From the NCBI GenBank assembly GCA_001769385.1, contig MEPB01000049.1, positions 62,001-126,000 on the forward strand: a DNA stretch of 64,000 nt, given 5' to 3'. The notes under the pieces were generated by a model, which was not told the DNA's origin, searched no databases, and saw nothing but the letters and a program-made list of their open reading frames with translations. Made by a program: the position numbers and the translations under genes. This document shows, piece by piece, positions 1-8,609 of this stretch. How positions within the stretch are numbered: the stretch's first letter is position 1; the number at the start of each line of letters is the position of its first letter. Origin of the DNA: Bacteroidetes bacterium RIFCSPLOWO2_12_FULL_35_15 (GTDB lineage: Bacteria > Bacteroidota > Bacteroidia > 2-12-FULL-35-15).

Positions 1-589
1 GATTAAAAAGCAGATCGACAATACTTAAGTTAGAAATAAAACCTTGTTTATTTTCAAACACTTGAATGTAAGTTGGCGGGATATAATCAGGATCACGCGA
101 AAGAGGTTGTTTGGGTGAAATAATATTCCTGAAATCATCAGCATCAGAATATGTTTTAAGATATTCTGTTGTAAACGAATAATTCGTTTTTAATTTTAAA
201 AGCGTCAATATTTCCTGCTGAATACGTTCATTAAAATCAATCAGAAATTCATATTTTTTTTCGAGATAAAATCCTTGCAAATCATCTTCGAAATATTCAA
301 AAAATGGAGATCGCCTGTAACAGGATTCTAATGAGCGCCAATGTAATTTCTGCCAATCATAATCATTTGCAATTTTTACATCTTTTATAACTTGTCGTTG
401 ATTTCGTTTTACAAGCGGAATGCTTAATGTTAAAATGCCATTCGGAGAATATATATCACAGCGGCTTCGGAAAGTTTGTTTGGGTATATGCTCAAATTGC
501 TCAATAACACAATTCGAATAATTTTTTAATTTAGAATAGTATTGAATAGGAGCGAGGTAGGCGGTAGATAAGATAGTTGATTGGTTCAA
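1..589 (-). CDS. WbqC-like family protein, partial (C-terminus beyond the window edge)
   Basis: About 196 residues are readable from the minus strand before the gene runs off the left edge. The N-terminus reads LNQSTILSTAYLAPIQYYSK, followed by a segment with SRCDIYSPNGILTLSIPLVK and then YDWQKLHWRSLESCYRRSPF; this is the characteristic start of WbqC-like proteins, whose biochemical role is poorly defined (some members lie in polysaccharide loci). No in-frame ATG exists: an in-frame stop lies at 602-604, so TTG at 587-589 is the only reasonable start. It lies downstream of the tandem signal peptidase genes on the same strand, but 183 bp of low-complexity DNA separates them, so a shared transcript is uncertain. 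Confidence 0.82.
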   Translation of the reverse strand, partial: MNQSTILSTAYLAPIQYYSKLKNYSNCVIEQFEHIPKQTFRSRCDIYSPNGILTLSIPLVKRNQRQVIKDVKIANDYDWQKLHWRSLESCYRRSPFFEYFEDDLQGFYLEKKYEFLIDFNERIQQEILTLLKLKTNYSFTTEYLKTYSDADDFRNIISPKQPLSRDPDYIPPTYIQVFENKQGFISNLSIVDLLFN

Positions 590-591
590 TG

Positions 592-684
592 TATAGGTTA
601 ATTAGGTGATTGGGTTATTTTTGATTAAGTAAATTAGGTTTATTGTTTATTGGTTGATTAAGTTAATCGGGTTTATTGCTTAGA
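592..684. repeat. Degenerate GGTTAATT/GATTAAG low-complexity repeat
   Basis: The gap between the WbqC-like gene and lepB holds irregular copies of short AT-rich words (ttaattaggtgatt, ttgattaagtaaatt, ggttgattaagttaatc) that are variants of one another. A similar tract lies at 14171-14283. No reading frame or recognisable RNA is present. Such words are common in Bacteroidota intergenic DNA; function is unknown. Confidence 0.5.
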
Positions 685-772
685 TAAATATTTTTTTTAA
701 TAATTATTACAATTTCGTTTTCAAAAACATATCCATTTTCCCTAATTAACTAATTCAACCTTTCCCTTCCCC

Positions 773-1831
773 TTAATTAACTCCTTTAAACCATCTGTTC
801 CAACGTATGTGATTTCCTTCTTCTGCTTTATTAATAGACATTATCACACCAACAGTTTTTCCTACAACATGATCTTCAGGTACGAACCCCCAGAAACGAG
901 AATCAGCAGAATTGTGCCTGTTATCGCCCATCATAAAAAAATAATTCATTTTAAAAGTATAATGGGTAGTATATTTATTATTTAGGAAGATGGAATCATT
1001 CGAAATACGTAAGTCGTTTTTTTCATATGTTTTTATAATACGCTCATAGAGTGGGAGGGAGTCGATACTCAATTTCACCGAGTCGCCTTTTTTAGGAACA
1101 TACAGTGGGCCGAAAAAATCTACATTCCATAAAAAATGTTCGTTGGCAGGAAACATATAATCATTGTAATGTCCTTTGTTTTCCAGAAAGGGTTCAACAC
1201 TTTTTATACGCGGAACTTTTTTTATATTTTCAAGATCTTCCAGATTCAATGTAAACCAAAACTCTCCATCTTTCCGCATATTACCTCCATTTACAAGTCC
1301 GTATTTTGTTAAGGTATCCGAATTAAGATATACTGTATCAGAAACAACTTTATATGTAAATTGTAATTTTTCCGGCAAGTCGTTGTATTTCCCATTTATA
1401 TAAACTTGTCCGGTTCTTATTTCAATCGTATCACCTGCAATAGCTACACAACGTTTGATATAATACGTTTTTTGATCTATCGGATAATCATCTTCAATTG
1501 GAAAATTGAAAACTACGATATCGTTTCTATCAATATCCGGTGAACCAAACAAACGTATGTAAGGAATTCTTATCCAGTCGAGGTATGATTTTGTCCTTTC
1601 GGTAAAAGGCAATCGCTGATGAGCAAAGGGAAAGGAAAAAAGAGTAATGGGGATACGTGGTCCGTAACTTAATTTACTTACTAAAATATAATCACCGGTA
1701 AGTAGTGTCTTTTCCATTGAAGCAGATGGAATTGTAAATGCTTCGAAAAAGAAAACACGAAATAAAATAATGGTAATAAAAGCCAAAAGAATAGCTTTTG
1801 CCCACTCCTTTATTGTTGATTTTTTTTTCAA
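773..1831 (-). CDS. lepB: Signal peptidase I
   Basis: Type I signal peptidase of 352 residues, which cleaves signal peptides from exported proteins on the outer face of the inner membrane. One membrane anchor at about residues 11-30 is followed by the catalytic serine box (S38 in PSASMEK), the lysine box (K126 in KRCVAIAGD) and the C-terminal GDNRHNSADSRFWGFVPEDH box. It is longer than E. coli-type minimal domains because of an insertion between the lysine box and the GDN box, as in the neighbouring paralogue. It starts 2 bp after the upstream lepB paralogue ends, so the two are almost certainly co-transcribed. All catalytic residues are present. Confidence 0.95.
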   Translation of the reverse strand: MKKKSTIKEWAKAILLAFITIILFRVFFFEAFTIPSASMEKTLLTGDYILVSKLSYGPRIPITLFSFPFAHQRLPFTERTKSYLDWIRIPYIRLFGSPDIDRNDIVVFNFPIEDDYPIDQKTYYIKRCVAIAGDTIEIRTGQVYINGKYNDLPEKLQFTYKVVSDTVYLNSDTLTKYGLVNGGNMRKDGEFWFTLNLEDLENIKKVPRIKSVEPFLENKGHYNDYMFPANEHFLWNVDFFGPLYVPKKGDSVKLSIDSLPLYERIIKTYEKNDLRISNDSIFLNNKYTTHYTFKMNYFFMMGDNRHNSADSRFWGFVPEDHVVGKTVGVIMSINKAEEGNHIRWNRWFKGVN

Positions 1832-1833
1832 TT

Positions 1834-3543
1834 TTATTTATTTACTTTTTTTTCTGAACGTTTTCTTCTGAAATAGCCAAAACCTGTGATGGCAATTACA
1901 ATAACAATAAAATGAATAAAGTAAGAGTGTGATAAGCCATCTTTAGTAACAAAGCAGAAAAAACGAGCTCTACGCGCAGGGTCATCAAATAACGATGTTT
2001 TTAATTTTTTTACGAATCCGCTTTGATGACTTTGATCTGAAGTGTTTTTATTATCTTCCTTAATACTCATCCATACAAAAACAGGTTTCCCTACAATGTG
2101 GTCCTCCGGAACAAATCCCCAATAGCGCGAATCTGCAGAGTTTTGTCGATTATCTCCCATCATAAAATAATAGTCCAGTTTAAATGTATAGGTTTTTGAT
2201 TCTTTTCCATTAATGAAAATTTTATCACCTTTAATTTCCATTGTATTTAATTCATAATTAATTATGATCCGGTCATATAATGAAATATTGGTGGTATCTA
2301 TATTTACAGTTATACCTTTTTTCGGAATAAATAAGGGTCCGAAATTATCATTGTTCCATTTGTAATTTGGATTATGTGGAAATATTCGGGCACTATACTC
2401 TCCTCTGATTTCGATAATGGAATCAACGGATTTGATGTTCCCGATTTTTTTAAATTGTCCGACTTTATTATTCGGCAAATTAACGATATAATAAACTCCA
2501 ATGCTATCTTGTTCAGTTTGAATTGGATCAGAAATATCAAATTTCTCAATCAGTTTTGCATTTAAAGTAGTTCCATCGGATGTCCTTACTTTATATCTGT
2601 ATTGCATGGTTTCCGCAACATAGGCCGGTTTCGAATTGATATAAAGTTTTTGATTTTTTATTTCTAAAGTATCACCTGCAATTGCGACACAACGTTTTAC
2701 ATAATTTTCACGTTTATCAGGAGGACGCGCAACTATATCACCAAAATAAGGTTTTCCTGTTTGCGGATTAATATCGTTATTGGTCCAAACAACATTACGA
2801 CCATAATCTCTGCAAAGCTGATAATAGCTTTGATCCTGGGCATATAAAGCAACAGTATCACCATCGGGATAATTGAAAACAACTATATCATTGTTTTTTA
2901 CAGATCCCAATCCGGGTAAACGGAAGTAAGGTAACTTAAACCACTCTAAATATGATTTGGTTGTTTCTGTACCGGGTAAGGTATGATGTGCAAAAGGAAA
3001 TGATAAAGGAGTATTTGGAATTTTGGCCCCATAACTTATTTTACTTACAAATAAATAATCGCCAACCATCAATGATTTTTCTAACGAGGAGGTTGGGATA
3101 GTAAATGCTTCCAGAAAAAATGTTCTGATAACAGTAGCTGCTATTACTGCAAATAAGATTGCTTCGGTCCATTCGCGGGCAATAGAAGGTTTTCTTTTGC
3201 TCATATCTTCCGGACCAACGTATTTTGTGTCTTTCTGAAAACCGATGTAGGGCAAATAAATAAAACCAAAAGCTGCAGCGATTGCCTTTTCCGAAAAACT
3301 CCTTTTGTTAAATGCTTTCGCCATCAATAAACACATAATGACATACATCAAAAAGTTTACTCCCGGAGTAATGATTAAGAAAATCCACCACCATGGTTTT
3401 TTAATGATCTTCAACCAAACGATAAAATTATAAACTGGAATAAATGCTTTCCAACCCCCTTCTCCGGCAATGGAAAATAGTTTCCAAAGGCCAATCATTG
3501 TGGTGATAGAAAATAGAATTAGAAATAAATACGAAGTATCCAT
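1834..3543 (-). CDS. lepB: Signal peptidase I with N-terminal multi-span membrane domain
   Basis: Second, larger signal peptidase (569 residues). Residues 1-110 form a separate membrane module with at least three hydrophobic spans and the pattern GEGGWKAFIPVYNF, typical of DUF5684. The peptidase domain begins with an anchor at about 123-145, the catalytic serine S153 (PTSSLEK), the lysine K283 (KRCVAIAGD) and GDNRQNSADSRYWGFVPEDH. The residue after the catalytic serine is Leu, where the tandem partner has the usual Met. A final hydrophobic span near the C-terminus (SYFIHFIVIVIAITGF) adds another membrane crossing. It is the first gene of the lepB pair; the two may divide substrates, which is inference. 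Confidence 0.93.
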   Translation of the reverse strand: MDTSYLFLILFSITTMIGLWKLFSIAGEGGWKAFIPVYNFIVWLKIIKKPWWWIFLIITPGVNFLMYVIMCLLMAKAFNKRSFSEKAIAAAFGFIYLPYIGFQKDTKYVGPEDMSKRKPSIAREWTEAILFAVIAATVIRTFFLEAFTIPTSSLEKSLMVGDYLFVSKISYGAKIPNTPLSFPFAHHTLPGTETTKSYLEWFKLPYFRLPGLGSVKNNDIVVFNYPDGDTVALYAQDQSYYQLCRDYGRNVVWTNNDINPQTGKPYFGDIVARPPDKRENYVKRCVAIAGDTLEIKNQKLYINSKPAYVAETMQYRYKVRTSDGTTLNAKLIEKFDISDPIQTEQDSIGVYYIVNLPNNKVGQFKKIGNIKSVDSIIEIRGEYSARIFPHNPNYKWNNDNFGPLFIPKKGITVNIDTTNISLYDRIIINYELNTMEIKGDKIFINGKESKTYTFKLDYYFMMGDNRQNSADSRYWGFVPEDHIVGKPVFVWMSIKEDNKNTSDQSHQSGFVKKLKTSLFDDPARRARFFCFVTKDGLSHSYFIHFIVIVIAITGFGYFRRKRSEKKVNK

Positions 3544-3637
3544 AAATTTAGTTAATAGTTAATACTAATTAGTTGTTGGTTGTCTATCGCTAGTTTAAAA
3601 AATCATTTTCAAATTAATACATTTTCAAATTTCCAAA

Positions 3638-4351
3638 TTATTTTAATAAGTCATTCATTCCAAAAACTCCTTTTTTACCAATTGTAAATTCAGCAGCTAA
3701 TACAGCTCCCAATGCAAATCCTTTACGGCTGTGTGCGATATGAGTAATGTTGATTTCGTCAACAGGTGAAGAATAAGTTACAGTATGAGTTCCAGGGACT
3801 TCGTCAATACGTTTTGAAATAATACTCAATTCATTTTTATTGTCGGTTGTGTTATTTACCCATTTATTTTTATTGTCATTTAATTCAATTACTTGATTTG
3901 CTAATGAAATAGCCGTTCCACTTGGTGCATCTAGCTTATGAACATGATGAATTTCTTCCATAGTAATAGTATAGTCGGGATAAGAATTCATCAATTTGGC
4001 AAGGTATTGATTGAGTTTAAAAAATAAATTTACTCCGATACTATAATTAGAAGCATAAAATAATGTTTGATCTTTTTCTGCACATTTTTGCTTCACCTCC
4101 TCTAAACGATTCATCCAGCCAGTCGTTCCAACTACAATTGGAATCCCGGCATCAAAACATTTGTAAATATTATCAATAGCCGATTCAGGAGTACTGAATT
4201 CAATAGCAATATCAGCTTGTCTTAATTCATCAATGGTAAAAGTTGAAGCATTTGTTATATCAACTTTCAACACAATTTTATGTCCACGGGATAGCGCAAC
4301 ATGCTCGATCTCTTTGCCCATTTTTCCATATCCGATAAGTGCAATGTTCAT
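3638..4351 (-). CDS. dapB: 4-hydroxy-tetrahydrodipicolinate reductase
   Basis: NAD(P)H-dependent reductase of the diaminopimelate/lysine pathway, cytoplasmic, 237 residues (compact, as usual for Bacteroidota). The Rossmann loop GYGKMGKEIE is at residues 7-16. The signature EIHHVHKLDAPSGTA contains the catalytic His135 and Lys139, followed by the substrate loop APSGTA. SRKGFALGAV near the C-terminus completes the family pattern. It lies between lepB (94-bp gap) and a DUF5683 gene (13-bp gap), consistent with one operon reading towards lepB. Confidence 0.95.
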   Translation of the reverse strand: MNIALIGYGKMGKEIEHVALSRGHKIVLKVDITNASTFTIDELRQADIAIEFSTPESAIDNIYKCFDAGIPIVVGTTGWMNRLEEVKQKCAEKDQTLFYASNYSIGVNLFFKLNQYLAKLMNSYPDYTITMEEIHHVHKLDAPSGTAISLANQVIELNDNKNKWVNNTTDNKNELSIISKRIDEVPGTHTVTYSSPVDEINITHIAHSRKGFALGAVLAAEFTIGKKGVFGMNDLLK

Positions 4352-4364
4352 ATACCCGGCAAAG

Positions 4365-4970
4365 TTAGAACTTAATATTTAAACCAATCCCGGTTGTGTA
4401 ATGATTTACATTAGCGGTGTTTATTAATGTTGGATGGAACTGCAATGTAAGATCATCAGACACATCAAACGTGAACATATGTGCATCAACACTGGCATCA
4501 ACAATATTCAGAAGGTATAAAGCTGCAATTCCTATTGCTGAAAGATCGCGGTACCGATGATAATATTTTTGAAGCATTTCTAAATCAGCATTTTGGTATT
4601 GAGGATAATCATCAAGTGTTAAAGGGTCATCATCAATGCGTAATTTATAAGCATTCCGGAATTTAACATAACCCGACTGATTAAACTGAAATGAATAAGC
4701 CAATGCTCCAAATCCAACATAAATAATAGGAACTTTCCAGTATTTTTTATTGTAAACCTGTCCTAAACCAGGCAATGCAGTTGAAAACCAAGCTGCTTTT
4801 TTTGGGGAATGATATTTAGGGGTTTCAGATTTAGGGATGACTGTTTCCGCTTTTGTAGTGTCAGTTAATTGTGCGAATGAAGTGGAAGTATATAAAAGCA
4901 AAAAAGTTATTCCAGTAAGAAATTGAAATAACCTGATTTTACAAAACGGATGCTTCATTAATTTTAACAT
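4365..4970 (-). CDS. DUF5683 family membrane protein
   Basis: 201 residues: an N-terminal export signal (hydrophobic core about 15-33, ending TSFAQ), then the DUF5683 core with PKKAAWFSTALPGLGQVYNK, a hydrophobic span IPIIYVGFGALAYSFQF-like and a second span IGIAALYLLNIVDASVDAHM. The family is typical of Bacteroidota and regularly lies between dapB and parB, as here. Function unknown. The ATG used could be replaced by the internal Met5 (MKHPFCK) without changing the signal peptide. Confidence 0.85.
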   Translation of the reverse strand: MLKLMKHPFCKIRLFQFLTGITFLLLYTSTSFAQLTDTTKAETVIPKSETPKYHSPKKAAWFSTALPGLGQVYNKKYWKVPIIYVGFGALAYSFQFNQSGYVKFRNAYKLRIDDDPLTLDDYPQYQNADLEMLQKYYHRYRDLSAIGIAALYLLNIVDASVDAHMFTFDVSDDLTLQFHPTLINTANVNHYTTGIGLNIKF

Positions 4971-4996
4971 TTATAAATATGATCGTGATATAAAAA

Positions 4997-5902
4997 TTAA
5001 ATATCCAACAGATCAAGGATACGTTTTAGATCATTATCCGATTTAAATGGAATAACAATCTTTCCTTTTCCATTTACTTCACGATTGATAGAAACTTTGG
5101 TATTAAAAACTGCACGAAGATCATCCACAAGGATTTGTTGTTCAACAGATAACGATGATTTTGTAGTTTTATTACCAGAAGATGTTTTTACTGATTCAAC
5201 AATAGTTTTAACCCCACGCGCAAGATCCTCCGCTTCACGTACCGATAAATTATTTAAAATTATTTGATTAAAAATTTCCAGCTGTTTTTCAGGATTTTCA
5301 ATATTTATCAATGCACGTGCATGACCCATTGAAATATCTCCGTTTCGAATTCCTAATTGAATTTCGATGGGTAATTTTAATAAACGTAAATAGTTGGTAA
5401 TGGTGGAACGTTGCTTACTCACTTTTTGAGAAAGTTGTTCTTGTGTTAAATTACATTCATCGATCAAACGTTTGTAGCTGATCGCTACCTCAATGGCATC
5501 TAATTGCTCGCGTTGGATATTTTCTACCAAAGCCATTTCTAACATTGCCTGGTCATTTGCAATACGAATGTATGCCGGAACACTTTCTAATCCGGCTAAT
5601 TGAGAAGCACGGAAACGTCTTTCACCGGAGATCAATTGATATTTATCGTATCCTAATTTACGGACTGTTATAGGCTGGATAATTCCGTGTTCCTTTATGG
5701 AAGCAGCTAATTCATTTAAAGCGTCTTCTTCAAAATTTGTACGTGGTTGAAATGGGTTTGCTTCAATTTTTGAGATCTCAATATTTGAAATAGCACCCAC
5801 CACTTTTCCTTCACCTTCTAATCTATTGCTTGTAATATCTGTATTGGCATTTTCCAACAATGCGCTTAATCCTCTTCCTAATGCATTTTTCTTTATTGAC
5901 AT
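4997..5902 (-). CDS. parB: Chromosome-partitioning protein ParB
   Basis: ParB/Spo0J family, 301 residues. It binds centromere-like parS sites, spreads as a CTP-dependent clamp and works with ParA in origin segregation (family knowledge). Visible here are the N-terminal domain from IEISKIEANPFQPR to the GERRFRA box (about residues 42-105), the helix-turn-helix LTQEQLSQKVSKQRSTITNY (about 152-171), and a C-terminal dimerisation segment ending LKRILDLLDI. It lies directly downstream of parA. I found no canonical parS in the window. Confidence 0.95.
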   Translation of the reverse strand: MSIKKNALGRGLSALLENANTDITSNRLEGEGKVVGAISNIEISKIEANPFQPRTNFEEDALNELAASIKEHGIIQPITVRKLGYDKYQLISGERRFRASQLAGLESVPAYIRIANDQAMLEMALVENIQREQLDAIEVAISYKRLIDECNLTQEQLSQKVSKQRSTITNYLRLLKLPIEIQLGIRNGDISMGHARALINIENPEKQLEIFNQIILNNLSVREAEDLARGVKTIVESVKTSSGNKTTKSSLSVEQQILVDDLRAVFNTKVSINREVNGKGKIVIPFKSDNDLKRILDLLDI

Positions 5903-5920
5903 GATTTTTTAATGTTGTTT

Positions 5921-5969
5921 AGTTACACGCCTAACTCCTCTGAAGAGTGGAATTGGCGCTGTAGTTATT
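5921..5969. other. Imperfect inverted repeat between parA and parB
   Basis: The parA-parB gap contains cgcctaactcc (5928-5938) and ggaattggcg (5949-5958), complementary apart from small mismatches and flanked by further weakly complementary bases. It could fold in the parA-parB transcript as a processing or attenuation hairpin. It does not match the widespread parS consensus. Only the weak symmetry is directly supported. Confidence 0.3.
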
Positions 5970-6026
5970 AATTTTGCTACAAACACAGATTCGTACATTC
6001 GTAAAAACTAGTATTTCGTAGATTGC

Positions 6027-6842
6027 TTAGTTTCCTTCCTCTATATTTATAATTTTCTCTGAATCGTTCATTCTGGTTTTCCCGTTCTTTTGCAGAATTT
6101 CACGAGCCAAATTTAAATAATTTATTGACGCTTTTCCACTTGCATCATGCATAATAATACTTTGTCCGAAGCTTGGCGCTTCACCCAATTTTGTATTACG
6201 TTGAATGATGGTGTCGAAAACCATTTGCTGAAAATGAGTTTTTACTTCTTCAACAACTTGATTGCTTAAGCGTAAACGCATATCATACATGGTCAATAAA
6301 ATACCTTCAATGGAGAGTTCCGGATTTAGGCGTGATTGAACAATTTTTATGGTGTTTAATAATTTACCTAAGCCTTCCAATGCAAAATATTCGCATTGTA
6401 CCGGAATTAACACTGAATCTGCCGCTGAAAGGGCATTAACAGTAATTAATCCCAATGAAGGAGAACAGTCAATGATAATAAAATCATAATCATTTTTAAT
6501 TTTCTCCAAGGCCATCTTCATCATTTTTTCACGATTCGGAAGATTGATCATTTCAATTTCTGCCCCAACAAGATCAATATGTGCAGGCAAGAGAAAAAGA
6601 TTTGGTGTTTCAGTTTGCAGAATTATATCTTTTGGATTAACCCCATCAATGATACATTCATAAATCCCTGTTTTAATGTTGCGTGGATCAAAGCCAACAC
6701 CGGAAGTTGAATTCGCTTGAGGATCAGCATCAATCAATAAAGTTTTAAATTCTAATACTGCTAAGCTTGCTGCCAAATTAATAGCTGTAGTGGTTTTTCC
6801 TACTCCGCCTTTCTGATTTGCTATCGCTATTATCTTTCCCAT
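6027..6842 (-). CDS. parA: Chromosome-partitioning ATPase ParA
   Basis: 271-residue ParA/Soj-type ATPase. The deviant Walker A motif KGGVGKTT is at residues 11-18, Walker A' is in TLLIDADPQANST (about 35-47), and Walker B is FIIIDCSPSLG (about 122-132). It moves or positions ParB-bound origin DNA on the nucleoid. It lacks an N-terminal DNA-binding extension, so it is the chromosomal type rather than the plasmid type Ia. First gene of the parA-parB pair, separated from parB by 124 bp containing an imperfect inverted repeat. Confidence 0.96.
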   Translation of the reverse strand: MGKIIAIANQKGGVGKTTTAINLAASLAVLEFKTLLIDADPQANSTSGVGFDPRNIKTGIYECIIDGVNPKDIILQTETPNLFLLPAHIDLVGAEIEMINLPNREKMMKMALEKIKNDYDFIIIDCSPSLGLITVNALSAADSVLIPVQCEYFALEGLGKLLNTIKIVQSRLNPELSIEGILLTMYDMRLRLSNQVVEEVKTHFQQMVFDTIIQRNTKLGEAPSFGQSIIMHDASGKASINYLNLAREILQKNGKTRMNDSEKIINIEEGN

Positions 6843-6912
6843 TCTTTTTATTTATTTTTCTTATTTGTTTTTTTCTTTTTCCTGTTAACTATTCCCTGCT
6901 ATCTATTCCCAG

Positions 6913-7602
6913 CTATCTATTCCCTATATTTTTGGTTTCTCCTATTTCGAATAAGATCAACTCTTTTCCGGAGTTTTCAAATTTTCTGACTGCCTCGGGG
7001 AGATCAACTTTTATATAACCATACGTTTCGTAATGCATTCCAATAATTTTATTACATTTAACAAATTCAGCTGCAATAATAGCATTGTCATCGCTCATTG
7101 TAAAATTATCACCAATCGGCAAAAAAGCAAAATCAATAGTTCTGTAATCACCAATAAGCTTCATATCATACGTTAATGCAGTATCTCCGGCATAGTAAAA
7201 ATTACCTTCGCTTGATTCGATGATAAACCCCATTGGGTTTCCACCATATATACCATCAGGTAAACTACTGGAATGAGCAGCAGCAACACATTTTACAAAA
7301 CCAAAGTCAAATTTCCATTTCCCTCCCATATTCATTGGATGGGTATTTTCAACACCTTTATTATTTAACCAGTTGTGAATTTCAAAATTACAAATAACTT
7401 CAGCACCTGTACGTTTTGCAATACTTACTGCATCAGCAATATGATCTTCATGGCCATGAGAAACTAAAATATAATCAGCTTTCACAGAATTTACATCAAT
7501 GTGTTTTGCTAAATCATTCGGAGAAATGAATGGATCGAATAATAAATGTTTTCCATTTACTACAACTCCAAAACACGAATGACCGAAATAGGTAATGTTC
7601 AT
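6913..7602 (-). CDS. UPF0173-type metal-dependent hydrolase
   Basis: 229-residue metallo-beta-lactamase-fold protein of the UPF0173 (YtkL/Rv-type) family. The metal motif is SHGHEDHIADA, giving H49, H51, D53 and H54; further ligands are expected in AAAHSS and YYAGDTALTYD. The start MNITYFGHSCF and the GMHYETYGYI segment are family typical. The physiological substrate is unknown. It lies 70 bp upstream of parA on the same strand, across a stretch containing repeated ctattcccagctatctattccc words. Confidence 0.9.
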   Translation of the reverse strand: MNITYFGHSCFGVVVNGKHLLFDPFISPNDLAKHIDVNSVKADYILVSHGHEDHIADAVSIAKRTGAEVICNFEIHNWLNNKGVENTHPMNMGGKWKFDFGFVKCVAAAHSSSLPDGIYGGNPMGFIIESSEGNFYYAGDTALTYDMKLIGDYRTIDFAFLPIGDNFTMSDDNAIIAAEFVKCNKIIGMHYETYGYIKVDLPEAVRKFENSGKELILFEIGETKNIGNR

Positions 7603-7725
7603 TTTAATGAAAATGTGTTACTTTGTGACTGAAATTTTAGAAAAATTAAAAGTACACTTTTTACAGGCATATCGTCTCAAAACTTATTATACTTTTTAAA
7701 CAATATTTGTTAATAATTTTTTATA

Positions 7726-8247
7726 ATGATCACAATTATTTCTGCTACCAACCGGCCAAATAGCAATACACTTAAAATTGCGAGAATTTATAACCAATTA
7801 ATGGAAATCCAAGGGCTTACTTCTAAAATTCTAACATTGGAATCATTGCCGGTTGATATTGCTTTTGGTGATTTATATGGCAATCGTTCGGAAGAGTTCC
7901 AAAAGTTATTAAACGAATTTATTATTCCTGCTCAAAAATTCGTGGTGATTTCTCCCGAATACAACGGTAGCTTTCCCGGGATTTTGAAAATTTTTCTGGA
8001 CGCATTGCCTCCTGAGTTAAATCGTGGAAAAAAAGTATCATTGATAGGTGTTTCAAGTGGTCGCGGTGGAAATATGCGCGGGATGGACCATTTAACTGGA
8101 ATTTTCAATTATCTTGGCTTACACGTGCATCACAATAAATTAGCCATTTCAAATGTTCTATCTCTTCTGGATGAGCAAGGAAATGTTACTGATGAAAGAA
8201 CAATACATTTTTTTAATAAACATATCCTGGACCTTATCAGGTGGTAA
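7726..8247 (+). CDS. NADPH-dependent FMN reductase family protein
   Basis: 173-residue flavodoxin-like reductase. The phosphate-binding loop is near the N-terminus (ISATNRPNSNTLKIA) and the FMN-contacting segment is VVISPEYNGSFPGILKIFLDALP, with a third segment GVSSGRGGNMRGMDHL. These proteins use NAD(P)H and FMN to reduce quinones, azo compounds or metals; the substrate here cannot be inferred. It is a single gene, divergent from the UPF0173 gene. Confidence 0.88.
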   Translation: MITIISATNRPNSNTLKIARIYNQLMEIQGLTSKILTLESLPVDIAFGDLYGNRSEEFQKLLNEFIIPAQKFVVISPEYNGSFPGILKIFLDALPPELNRGKKVSLIGVSSGRGGNMRGMDHLTGIFNYLGLHVHHNKLAISNVLSLLDEQGNVTDERTIHFFNKHILDLIRW

Positions 8248-8503
8248 GAATATTATCCTTGTAAATAGTTATAATTTTTTCATGCCCCTTGCGTCTATTT
8301 CAAACAGGAGTTGGTTGGTACTTTTATCCAAATATCGAATTTAAAATTTCACGAAAATAAGATGATAAATATTTTTATTTTATCGTAATTAATTGATATT
8401 CAGGTGTTAGTTTAAGTTACATGTGTATTTACTTTAGTGTTTAGGATTCTTAGAATTAATAAAATATTTTTCAAAATATTCTTTCTCATAAGGCAAAATT
8501 TCT

Positions 8504-8511
8504 TACATTTG
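8504..8511 (+). promoter_or_regulatory. Bacteroidota -7 element (TACATTTG) for rpsA
   Basis: TACATTTG fits the Bacteroidota -7 consensus TAnnTTTG and is followed by gcatcccc. It gives a leader of roughly 90 nt before the rpsA ATG at 8610. No clear -33 TTG is present at the right spacing. The rest of the 362-bp gap (8248-8609) shows nothing else I can identify; autoregulation of S1 through its leader is possible but not visible. Confidence 0.6.
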
Positions 8512-8609
8512 CATCCCCTTAATAGTATAGGGCGAAAAAAATATAGTACTAACCTCTTCAAATACTTATAGATAATAGGTTTTGAATACAAAAAAACAAG
8601 CCAAATACA

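Noticed and set aside
5903-6026. parS site near parA-parB
   Set aside because: The inverted repeat there does not match the common parS consensus (TGTTTCACGTGAAACA), and no other match was noticed in the window.
8153-8344. Short plus-strand frame overlapping the FMN reductase end
   Set aside because: Most of it overlaps the reductase in another frame; no family features and no promoter.
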